A stretch of DNA of 5,452 nt from an uncultured Selenomonadales bacterium (GCA_937877565.1 CALFJB010000033.1:1-5452), one strand, 5' to 3'; positions 1-5,062 are shown, counted from the first letter of the stretch. Numbers and translations are program-made. Notes: a model not told the origin generated them from the sequence alone.

Positions 1-494
1 ACTTGGGCAAGAAGAAATATCATGTTGGTCGTCAAGTCAATGATTCTGATGATGAGGCTTATGAAATCTATCGTGATGAAACCATTGCTCAGGACGACAA
101 AGCCTTTTTTATGAAGGTTCAGGACATTGTGCGCTGTGCTGTCGATGAGACAAAGTTTATGTTGACAGTCAACAAAATGCGTGAGGCTATGAACATTCCT
201 ATCTTACATGAGCCAGTAAAAGAGGTTGAACTTCTTGCTGACAAATTCCAATTCACAGAGCTTGAAAAGTCCAGTATTCTTGGTCAACTTTTCATGGATA
301 AGGATTTGTCACGCTATGGCTTGGTCAACGCTGTCACTGCCACTAGCAAGATGTCTCAATCCTATGAGAGAGCGACAGAACTTGAGCGCATTGGTGGTGA
401 AATCCTGTCTTTACCTGTGCCTCGTAATCTTTTGCCGCCAGCAAATAGTGTTATCGACATTGAGCCTACACGTCAATTTCAACTTGTGGCTTAA
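1..494 (+). CDS. DUF932-like phage/plasmid protein, C-terminal part (5' end outside window)
   Basis: The frame is open from the first bases to a TAA stop and gives about 163 residues. The only early start is a TTG at position 3 with no room for a ribosome site, so I read it as the C-terminal part of a longer gene. The segments AYEIYRDETIAQDDKAFFMK, FTELEKSSIL, YGLVNAVTA and YERATELERIGGEIL match what I remember of the C-terminal half of DUF932 proteins, which are roughly 300 residues long. DUF932 proteins are common in phages, plasmids and integrative elements, often beside recombination genes. Their biochemical role is not settled and I assign none. The gene is followed after 24 bases by a small gene on the same strand, probably in the same transcript. 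Family assignment is from memory of the pattern. Confidence 0.62.
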   Translation, partial: LGKKKYHVGRQVNDSDDEAYEIYRDETIAQDDKAFFMKVQDIVRCAVDETKFMLTVNKMREAMNIPILHEPVKEVELLADKFQFTELEKSSILGQLFMDKDLSRYGLVNAVTATSKMSQSYERATELERIGGEILSLPVPRNLLPPANSVIDIEPTRQFQLVA

Positions 495-518
495 AATAAA
501 CAATGGGAGTGATTTTGT

Positions 519-782
519 ATGAGTTTGTATCACGTTTCACAAATCTACAATGACATCAAGTCAACGATTCGTCTATCCGAAGGTGTTCTGTACCTGTCAA
601 TCAAAGACGAAAACAATTCAGAGGTCAGTCTCAGCTTCAATCCGAAGCAAGCTCGCATTCTCGGTGAGTATCTCCAAGTCGCTGGTGAAGAACAGGAGAA
701 GTCCGGCTACAACACCGACTACTACGGCAACATTGATGTCGATTATGAGTTTGCCAACGACAACATCGAAATTCCATTCTAA
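519..782 (+). CDS. Small hypothetical protein, 87 aa
   Basis: It starts at ATG 519 with GGGAGTGA (505-512) as ribosome site and ends with TAA. The product is soluble and acidic, with no signal peptide, membrane segment or cysteine. A beta-rich start (VLYLSIKDENNSEVSLSF) leads into a short helix (KQARILGEYLQVAGEEQEK) and a tail rich in Tyr, Asp and Asn (about residues 62-87). I do not recognise a family. It lies between a DUF932-like gene and a recombination nuclease and is probably co-transcribed with the former. It uses more C-ending codons (TAC, AAC, GGC, GTC) than its neighbours, which may reflect a separate origin. The frame is clean and the ribosome site good, so I am fairly sure that it is a gene but not of its function. 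Confidence 0.7.
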   Translation: MSLYHVSQIYNDIKSTIRLSEGVLYLSIKDENNSEVSLSFNPKQARILGEYLQVAGEEQEKSGYNTDYYGNIDVDYEFANDNIEIPF

Positions 783-793
783 CCGTCAATCAA

Positions 794-825
794 ATTTGCC
801 TCTATTTGCCCCGTATTTGCCCTGT
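794..825 (+). repeat. Three tandem ATTTGCC-type repeats
   Basis: Three imperfect units lie head to tail: ATTTGCCTCT (794-803), ATTTGCCCCGT (804-814) and ATTTGCCCTGT (815-825). The 10-11 bp period is one helical turn, which would place the units on one face of the DNA, as in protein-binding repeats. The array begins just after the stop of the upstream gene, in the gap before the nuclease gene. An inverted pair of related units lies at 884-904. Confidence 0.65.
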
Positions 826-883
826 AGCACGTCTTGAATCTCTTTTATGAAGAATGAGTCATGGAAGAAAATTGAGACGCTCT

Positions 884-904
884 ACGGGGCTTATACGGGC
901 TTAT
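884..904 (+). repeat. Two tandem ACGGGGCTTAT-type repeats, inverted relative to 794-825
   Basis: ACGGGGCTTAT (884-894) is followed directly by ACGGGCTTAT (895-904). Their ACGGGGC core is the reverse complement of the GCCCCGT core of the 804-825 units. The perfect 8-bp pairing GCCCCGTA (808-815) with TACGGGGC (883-890) could form a hairpin with a loop of 67 bases in RNA, or a pair of operator arrays in DNA. The array ends 8 bases before the ribosome site of the nuclease gene, so control of that gene is the natural guess. Confidence 0.6.
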
Positions 905-912
905 TTTATTTT

Positions 913-917
913 AGGAG
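913..917 (+). promoter_or_regulatory. Ribosome binding site that fixes the nuclease start at 926
   Basis: AGGAG lies 8 bases before ATG 926. The in-frame ATG at 854 has no such site, and the 24 residues it would add run through the repeat arrays. Confidence 0.8.
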
Positions 918-925
918 TTGATTTT

Positions 926-1843
926 ATGCCTGCTACTAAATTCATTTGCCCTAATGGTGAGCAAGTCCCTATTGCTCAATGCTTGCATAAATGCCCTCAT
1001 GGTCAGCGTTGTATGTTCCTTCCCACTCTACGCGCCATTTCTAAATCTCTTGAGCGCAACATCAAGGAACCGACCGTTACTGAACTCATTGCTGGTATCC
1101 GTGAAACTTACCTCAAGAAAACTACCAATTACGCTGTTGATCCGCTTGGAATCATGTATGCCTTGCAAGGTCAAGCTATTCATTCTATCCATGAATCTTG
1201 CACTGAGGGCAATATCTTATCCGAAATTAGATTAAAAGACGCAATAACTAGCGGTAAGTTTGATTTGTATGGGCGTATTCTTGATGATAATTCTGACCAT
1301 GTTCTTGGCGATTTAAAGGTTACCAGTAGTTATAAGCTGATGAAAGCATTAGGTATCTACAAAGTTGATGTTCCTACTGGGGAAATCTATAAATCTGGTA
1401 TGCGTGCCGGTCAACCTAAATTTCGCAAAGAATTTCGTTATAATGGCGTCCGTGATGTCCTTGATTGGAGTATCCAACTCAACTATTATCGCATGCTGCT
1501 TGAAGATGCCGGTTTTCAAGTTGATAGAATGGTTATTCAAGCCATTTGCAGAGATTCTAACCTAAAGACTGCTGCTGAAAGAGGAATCGACAGGACAGTT
1601 TATCTTATTCCAATCAATCGGATCAGCGACCACTGGCTTAAATCTTATTTCTCTAAGAAAGCAGTTTTGCTGAATATGGCTTTGTTCAATCAAGAGTTGC
1701 CTCCTGCCTGTAAGCCTAGAGAACGCTGGAATGATAGGAAATGCACCGGTTACTGTGCCGCTCGTGAAAACTGCCCTTATGCTAAAAGACTTTTACTCGA
1801 AAAAGAAAGTGGTGATTCTTATGCCGTTGACATCGCAAGCTAA
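926..1843 (+). CDS. PD-(D/E)XK nuclease (RecB/Cas4-like exonuclease of a phage recombination module), 305 aa
   Basis: It probably degrades one strand of double-stranded DNA ends to feed the annealing protein encoded downstream. Visible RecB-type motifs: H86 in GQAIHSIHE, D113 in GKFDLYG, D129-x-K131 in LGDLK, and the Q184/Y187 motif in QLNYY. Four cysteines near the N-terminus (C8, C19, C23, C29) and four near the C-terminus (C262, C273, C277, C283) could bind Fe-S or zinc. In Cas4 and AddB, one early and three late cysteines hold a 4Fe-4S cluster; here both ends carry a complete set with identical spacing. The start at 926 follows an AGGAG site. The 3' end overlaps the DUF3846 gene by 23 bases, which indicates one operon. 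The fold assignment is solid; 5'-3' exonuclease activity is inferred from the family. Confidence 0.85.
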   Translation: MPATKFICPNGEQVPIAQCLHKCPHGQRCMFLPTLRAISKSLERNIKEPTVTELIAGIRETYLKKTTNYAVDPLGIMYALQGQAIHSIHESCTEGNILSEIRLKDAITSGKFDLYGRILDDNSDHVLGDLKVTSSYKLMKALGIYKVDVPTGEIYKSGMRAGQPKFRKEFRYNGVRDVLDWSIQLNYYRMLLEDAGFQVDRMVIQAICRDSNLKTAAERGIDRTVYLIPINRISDHWLKSYFSKKAVLLNMALFNQELPPACKPRERWNDRKCTGYCAARENCPYAKRLLLEKESGDSYAVDIAS

Positions 1844-2192
1844 AATCAAAGTCGTCACACTCGAATACAATCCTCAACTCAATCTGATTATGCCTCACGT
1901 CAAAACAATGGAAAATACTCTCAAAGCTATGTGGGAAATTCTCGATTGTCATCATGTCACTTGTACTCGAATTGAAATTGACGGCAAAAACTATGACATC
2001 TGGAGCGATGATGAGGCTTTGTTGAGAGATAAGCCTATTCCGACGCTCTACATCAATGATGATTTTGTCTTGTTCGGCAATCTCATCTTTGCCACCAGCG
2101 ATGAAGAAGGTGCAACTACTGCGCTGACCGATGAAGATATGGACAGAGTTCTCAAGTTCATCAATCGCCAAATGCCTAAATTACTTACTTGA
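1821..2192 (+). CDS. DUF3846 family protein, 123 aa
   Basis: The segments ENTLKAMWEIL, IWSDDEALLRDKPIPTLY, LFGNLIFATSDEEG and ALTDEDMDRVLKF follow the usual order of DUF3846 proteins: an N-terminal strand, a helix of the EIENTLEAMQEIVGG type, a short Asn/Asp-rich middle, then the F-A-x-x-DEEGxxxSLTDE end. DUF3846 is widespread in phages and plasmids of Firmicutes, and its function is unknown. The start ATG 1821 lies inside the end of the nuclease gene and is preceded by GGTGAT (1811-1816), which fits the distal part of the Shine-Dalgarno consensus. In-frame starts further upstream would only read the nuclease gene in the wrong frame. Translational coupling with the nuclease is likely. The stop TGA precedes a terminator-like hairpin. 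Confidence 0.75.
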   Translation: MPLTSQAKIKVVTLEYNPQLNLIMPHVKTMENTLKAMWEILDCHHVTCTRIEIDGKNYDIWSDDEALLRDKPIPTLYINDDFVLFGNLIFATSDEEGATTALTDEDMDRVLKFINRQMPKLLT

Positions 2193-2577
2193 TTAGCTTG
2201 GTCAATTTATACAACACGAATAGCCCATTGAATCGCTCCAATAGGCTATTTCTATATAAAAGCTCACTGTAGACCAAGAAACCAGGTTTCATTTCAGGAC
2301 AATAATTACACTTGGCTGTATATTTCGAGATTTCCCCTGCCTACTCTCTCGAACATTTAACTACACCGTCCGGCTTCCAACTACCGCCAGCTCTAGTACA
2401 ATCTTTCATATACCGACTACTGGAATTTAATTGTAGTCTATACTCGGCTAAGGCTGTGAATTACTTTTGAGTTCCATCAGAATCACTGTCATCAAGTTTT
2501 TGTACGCACCGATGTTCAACAGCTAAAATATTTGAATCATACATTTTACCGCGCGGACAACGTACTTATCTCATATC
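2185..2577 (-). pseudogene. Possible decayed small Cys-rich (zinc-ribbon-like) gene on the minus strand
   Basis: Read on the minus strand, one frame from about 2577 to the stop at 2185-2187 is broken only by TAA (2566-2568), TAA (2461-2463) and TAG (2341-2343). The other two minus frames hit stops often. The pieces look protein-like: VRCPRGKMYDSN near the start resembles a CPxCGKxYD zinc-ribbon opening with a residue lost, followed by EHRC, then DCTRAGGSWKPDGVVKC and KYTAKCNYC. A promoter-like sequence lies upstream at 2586-2613. I see no clear ribosome site and recognise no family. Neighbouring genes end normally at TAA, TAG and TGA, so a changed genetic code is unlikely and decay is the simpler reading. 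Chance openness cannot be excluded. Confidence 0.33.
2219..2250 (+). terminator. Terminator-like hairpin after the DUF3846 gene
   Basis: AATAGCCCATTG (2219-2230) pairs with CAATAGGCTATT (2239-2250) over 12 positions with one C-A mismatch, around an 8-base loop. It is followed by the weak T-tract TTTCTAT. It starts 27 bases after the DUF3846 stop and would end the upstream transcript. The minus side lacks a T-run, so termination of a minus transcript here is less likely. Confidence 0.55.
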
Positions 2578-2585
2578 TCAATACA

Positions 2586-2613
2586 ATTATACATCAAATT
2601 TCAAATTAATCAA
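2586..2613 (-). promoter_or_regulatory. Minus-strand promoter, TTGATT-16-TATAAT
   Basis: On the minus strand TTGATT (2613-2608) and a perfect TATAAT (2591-2586) are separated by 16 bases. Transcription would start near 2579 and run leftward through the stretch without genes, against the operon. It fits a promoter for the broken minus-strand frame or for an RNA opposite the DUF3846/ERF spacer. The sequence is A/T-rich, so a chance match is possible. Confidence 0.4.
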
Positions 2614-2631
2614 GTATTGGAGGAAAATTTT

Positions 2632-3296
2632 ATGCAAAAATTTGCTGCTAAATTCATTCAGGTCATGCAGGAATGCTCTCACATTGCTAAGAGTGGCACT
2701 AACTCTTATCATGGTTACAAATATGCCACTTCCGCTGATGTCATGCAAAAGGTCAATGCTGCTTTCACTAAATTCGGCATTGCTTCTTTCGTCTCTCCAA
2801 GTCTCATCGCTTGCAAGATGTTACCACTGCTAAAGGCAACATTGAACATCTTGCTACTGTTGAAGTTGAGATTAAACTTGTTGATAAAGATTCCGGCGAA
2901 GAGGCTATTCTCAAAGGGCTGGGTAATGGTCAGGATAGCGGAGATAAAGCCATTGCCAAAGGGCTTACTTCTGCACTTAAATACGCTTATATGATGAGTT
3001 TAGCTATTTCTACAGGTGATGACCCAGAAGCCGATCAGCGCACCGATGAAAATACTTTTGTTGAAGAAAATGATACTGTACCTGTAAATCATCAACAGCA
3101 ACTACCGCCACGTCAAATTCAACCCATACAACAACAATCTCAGCAAAGACCAAGACAACAAGCCATTCGCAATAACAACCTGACTTGCTATGATTGTGGT
3201 TCCAAAATCTCTCAAAAGGTTGCAGATTTCTCTGTCAATAAATTTGGTCGCAGACTTTGCTTTGATTGCCAGCAAGCTGAACAGGCTGTTGCTTAG
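2632..3296 (+). pseudogene. erf: ERF-family single-strand annealing protein, broken by one frameshift
   Basis: ERF proteins anneal complementary single strands in phage recombination, usually after an exonuclease has resected the ends. ATG 2632 follows GGAGG (2619-2623). The first part (about residues 1-59) has the ERF pattern, including SYHGYKYATSADVMQKVN and FGIASFV. The rest continues in another frame from about 2810: LQDVTTAKGNIEHLATVEVE, GLGNGQDSGDKAIAKG, LKYAYMMSLAISTGDDPEAD. One base is missing near 2809-2811; restoring it gives an ordinary 221-residue protein. A Gln/Pro-rich linker follows, then a C-terminal CxxC...CxxC zinc ribbon (CYDCG, LCFDC). Unrepaired, translation runs out of frame to a stop at 2994. 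I see no slippery heptamer, so mutation or assembly error is more likely than programmed shifting. Confidence 0.85.
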
Positions 3297-3307
3297 GTGG
3301 TGTCATT

Positions 3308-3523
3308 ATGAAAAAAACTGTGTTCAAAAAGGTTACAATTTACTTTAGAGATACTATTGAATATAATACTGACGAAGAATTTGAACAAAAGAATGATGAT
3401 TTTGAAACTTCAATCCAACTTGATATTGATACTATGCAACAAGGTGATACTGATTATGACTTTAACTATATTGCTGTAGAAAATGTAGAAGAAGAAGATT
3501 TTCCATTCTGGCTGTTCAATTAA
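3308..3523 (+). CDS. Small acidic hypothetical protein, 71 aa
   Basis: ATG 3308 is preceded by AGGTGGTG (3295-3302), which overlaps the stop of the ERF gene; the two are therefore likely translated from one transcript. A basic, beta-like start (MKKTVFKKVTIYFRDTIEY) is followed by a strongly acidic body full of Asp and Glu and an aromatic end (FPFWLFN). There is no signal peptide, membrane segment or cysteine. Very acidic small phage proteins often mimic DNA or bind host enzymes, but nothing here proves that; the family is not recognised. The neighbouring ArdA-like gene is itself a DNA-mimic type, so an anti-host role is possible but speculative. Confidence 0.65.
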   Translation: MKKTVFKKVTIYFRDTIEYNTDEEFEQKNDDFETSIQLDIDTMQQGDTDYDFNYIAVENVEEEDFPFWLFN

Positions 3524-3536
3524 TTTTCTGTGATAT

Positions 3537-3572
3537 GAGGTGATCCGTTTGGGTTGCCTCTCATTATTTTTT
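3537..3572 (+). terminator. Attenuator-like terminator between the acidic gene and the ArdA-like gene
   Basis: GAGGTGATCC (3537-3546) pairs with GGGTTGCCTC (3551-3560) over 10 positions including three G-T wobbles, around the loop GTTT. A six-T run follows at 3567-3572. It lies just upstream of the GGAGG site of the ArdA-like gene, so it would end part of the operon transcripts before that gene. The left arm also matches the extended Shine-Dalgarno consensus. Confidence 0.6.
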
Positions 3573-3573
3573 C

Positions 3574-3578
3574 GGAGG
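3574..3578 (+). promoter_or_regulatory. Ribosome binding site that fixes the ArdA-like start at 3584
   Basis: GGAGG lies five bases before ATG 3584 and directly after the T-run of the attenuator-like hairpin, so it remains single-stranded even when the hairpin forms. Confidence 0.75.
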
Positions 3579-3583
3579 TACTT

Positions 3584-3874
3584 ATGGGAGAATTAAAATA
3601 TCCTGATGATTTCAATGAATCTCAATGTCTGGCATTAGAAGCTGCATATGAATTTGCCCATGACCTTGATTGGGCTATCGAAAAAATCAGGAAAAAAGAA
3701 TATTCATTGTGGACTGAAGTCACCGATGAAGAAGAACTTGGTTTTGCTTATGCTCAATCTCTCGAACTGCCAACTTGGGCTTATACTTACTTTGATTTTG
3801 AGAGATTCGGCTGGGACATCAAAGCTGAACATTCTGGCACTATGACTACTTTGGGCTGGTTCACGTTCAGATAA
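3584..3874 (+). CDS. Short ArdA-like antirestriction protein, 96 aa
   Basis: ArdA proteins mimic bent B-form DNA and block type I restriction enzymes, protecting newly entered elements. The region DWAIEKIRKKEYSLWTEVTD, EEELGFAYAQ, LPTWAYTYFDFERFGWDIKA, SGTMTTLGWF follows the ArdA pattern: an acidic dxxLGxxY stretch, then YxDYExxGRDL, then a final G-F/Y strand. The Arg of the usual GRDL is Trp here (GWDI). Full ArdA is about 160-170 residues, so this is only the C-terminal half to two thirds, yet it has its own start and ribosome site (GGAGG 3574-3578, ATG 3584). A TTG at 3554 would add ten residues through the hairpin and is unlikely. The protein is acidic, as expected for a DNA mimic. Similarity is clear by eye but not verified by alignment. 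Confidence 0.62.
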   Translation: MGELKYPDDFNESQCLALEAAYEFAHDLDWAIEKIRKKEYSLWTEVTDEEELGFAYAQSLELPTWAYTYFDFERFGWDIKAEHSGTMTTLGWFTFR

Positions 3875-3890
3875 ATGATGAATATGTCAA

Positions 3891-3919
3891 AGTGCTGATT
3901 TCTCGGCACTCTATTTTTT
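3891..3919 (+). terminator. Intrinsic terminator of the recombination/antirestriction operon
   Basis: AGTGCTGA (3891-3898) pairs with TCGGCACT (3903-3910) over eight positions with one wobble, around a TTTC loop. The sequence continues CTA and then six T (3914-3919). It stands 16 bases after the ArdA-like stop and separates this operon from the promoter of the next gene. Confidence 0.85.
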
Positions 3920-3948
3920 GCTTTTATATAGCATAAACCACCAAAACC

Positions 3949-3957
3949 TGATATAAT
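3949..3957 (+). promoter_or_regulatory. Extended -10 promoter (TGATATAAT) of the replication-initiator-like gene
   Basis: TGATATAAT gives the extended -10 TGn followed by a perfect TATAAT (3952-3957). No good -35 is seen, as is usual for extended -10 promoters. The start would be near 3964, which leaves a leader of about 75 bases. The inverted halves CCACCAA (3938-3944) and TTGGTGG (3983-3989) flank the promoter and could be an operator, perhaps for self-repression by the initiator. Confidence 0.65.
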
Positions 3958-3972
3958 GGCAGTAGAGTATCT

Positions 3973-4013
3973 AACCATAGGCTTGGTGGCAATCACATTA
4001 TAGCCCATTGGTT
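3973..4013 (+). promoter_or_regulatory. Leader hairpin before the replication-initiator-like gene
   Basis: AACCA (3973-3977) pairs with TGGTT (4009-4013), and GGCT (3980-3983) with AGCC (4002-4005), with a small internal loop and an 18-base loop. It ends 10 bases before the AAGGAGG site (4024-4030), leaving that site free. It may affect RNA stability or bind a regulator. No T-run follows, so it is not a terminator. Confidence 0.35.
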
Positions 4014-4038
4014 TGCAAAAATCAAGGAGGTTTTTACC

Positions 4039-5013
4039 ATGAATGAAAAATCAGAAACCATTGAGATTAAATCTCTCAAGAAGCGCAAAGACCCTAATGA
4101 TAAAATTAGTAAGAGGTTGTTTAACATGAGTGATGAACAGCGTAATGCTAACCAACTTTTCATCAGCGAAGGCGACTTCAGAACCAAAGATGTTTTGATA
4201 AATAAGACTATCAACAATCCGCCTTCCAAAGAAATCTTTACCCCCATAAGTCTCGATTACTCTCAATATATGGAAAAAATCTCGGCTGTTAAACCAAATT
4301 TTGATGCCTTTGACCGTGAAGTCTGCTTTGCCTGCATTTCCGAACAGGTCGCTGGACATAGGTTTACTACTCTCAATGCCATTTACCGCAACATTACTGG
4401 TGATACAAAATGCAAACGTCCTAAAGAAGCAATGTATCAACGCATTAAAGCCAGCATAAGTAAACTGACATTCTCGGAAATTACCATCGACCTTTCAGAA
4501 GTTTGTGTCAGATACGGATTACGTAAAGAAGGCTCCATTGTCATACTCCACACTTCTATTATTCCTGGTAAATATACCGAAACCAAAATTAAAGGACAAC
4601 GATCTATTCTTGTCGAGTTCTATGAGCCATCACCTTTGTTCCTTGCTGCCGAAATTAAGAATGGGCAAATCCTCACTTATGATAAAAAACTCCTCGATGT
4701 TCCCATTCAAAATTCTCCTGAAATTATTGTCATCAAATCTTATGTTTTGCGCCGTGTTCTTGAAATCATCGCTCATAAAATGACACCTACCATTACTTTT
4801 GCTGATGTATTTGAAAAAAACCAACTCGCTCAGTCTAGTGCAACACAAAAGAAACGTTATCGCGATTACATGCTCAAGATGTTTGACTTTTGGATTGAAC
4901 AAAAACTCATCTCTTCTTACGAAATTGAAAAAGAAGGTCATATTCCAATAAGCATAAATTTCACTTATACTGATTATAGAAGACGAAAAATTAAAACTAT
5001 AGCAGATAAATGA
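4039..5013 (+). CDS. Winged-helix replication-initiator-like protein, 324 aa
   Basis: It probably opens the origin of the element, as plasmid and phage Rep proteins do. ATG 4039 follows a very strong AAGGAGG (4024-4030). A basic, charged N-terminus (residues 1-70) is followed by a first helix-turn-helix region at about 89-155: FDREVCFACISE, RFTTLNAIYRNITGD, then a helix ending in KASISKLTFSEITIDLSE. This is the order seen in Firmicutes Rep-type winged-helix proteins (FDR-x-V, xIYRxxTG, xSIxKL). A second such region lies at about 268-296 (TQKKRYRDYMLKMFDFWIEQ). The gene has its own promoter and is separated from the recombination operon by a terminator. I see no clear iteron array within or near it. 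It could instead be a phage replication or regulatory protein; the family name is inferred from pattern. Confidence 0.6.
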   Translation: MNEKSETIEIKSLKKRKDPNDKISKRLFNMSDEQRNANQLFISEGDFRTKDVLINKTINNPPSKEIFTPISLDYSQYMEKISAVKPNFDAFDREVCFACISEQVAGHRFTTLNAIYRNITGDTKCKRPKEAMYQRIKASISKLTFSEITIDLSEVCVRYGLRKEGSIVILHTSIIPGKYTETKIKGQRSILVEFYEPSPLFLAAEIKNGQILTYDKKLLDVPIQNSPEIIVIKSYVLRRVLEIIAHKMTPTITFADVFEKNQLAQSSATQKKRYRDYMLKMFDFWIEQKLISSYEIEKEGHIPISINFTYTDYRRRKIKTIADK

Positions 5014-5037
5014 AAATAATCTGAGTGCATTAGTTTG

Positions 5038-5062
5038 AAATTCTGAAAATTCTGATTTCTGA
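5038..5062. repeat. Tandem AAATTCTGA repeats at the junction with the host-like gene
   Basis: AAATTCTGA occurs twice without a gap (5038-5046, 5047-5055), followed by a partial copy TTTCTGA (5056-5062). It lies in the spacer between the stop of the initiator-like gene and the point where the minus-strand transporter gene stops looking like its family. It may be short duplication left by the joining event, or chance in A/T-rich DNA. Confidence 0.6.

Larger units (their letters stand above)
2193..2631. other. 439-bp stretch without an intact gene
   Basis: Neither strand has an uninterrupted frame of gene length. Beyond the terminator-like hairpin (2219-2250) and the broken minus frame, I see several perfect inverted repeats. 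These are GAAACC-A-GGTTTC (2278-2290), TTCGAGA/TCTCGAA around a 16-base loop (2324-2353), GACTAC/GTAGTC around a 12-base loop (2415-2438) and the palindrome CCGCGCGG (2549-2556). The stretch separates the nuclease/DUF3846 pair from the ERF gene. It could be the remains of a gene, a structured RNA, or both. It resembles no tmRNA, RNase P RNA or tRNA motif that I can recall. Confidence 0.55.

Noticed and set aside
854..925. Upstream ATG 854 as start of the nuclease
   Set aside because: It has no ribosome site and its extra residues run through the repeat arrays; ATG 926 has AGGAG at the right distance and matches the family's usual N-terminus (CPNGE..).
2500..2529. Plus-strand promoter for the ERF gene (TTGTAC-18-TAAAAT)
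   Set aside because: Only half of the -35 positions match and the -10 is imperfect; in A/T-rich DNA this is not above chance.
2341..2568. Reassigned TAA/TAG codons on the minus strand
   Set aside because: All neighbouring genes of the same element end cleanly at TAA, TAG or TGA, so the genetic code appears standard; kept only as a remote alternative.
2193..2631. tmRNA, RNase P RNA, tRNA or retron RNA in the stretch without genes
   Set aside because: No tRNA T-loop with acceptor pairing, no RNase P or tmRNA core motif that I can recognise, and no reverse transcriptase nearby.
2772..2815. Programmed -1 frameshifting in the ERF gene
   Set aside because: No X-XXY-YYZ slippery heptamer in the zero frame and no evident pseudoknot; the loss of one base explains the data better.
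4974..5039. Minus-strand frame extending the transporter fragment into the initiator-like gene
   Set aside because: The translation loses family resemblance and lies opposite a well-supported plus-strand gene; it is chance openness.
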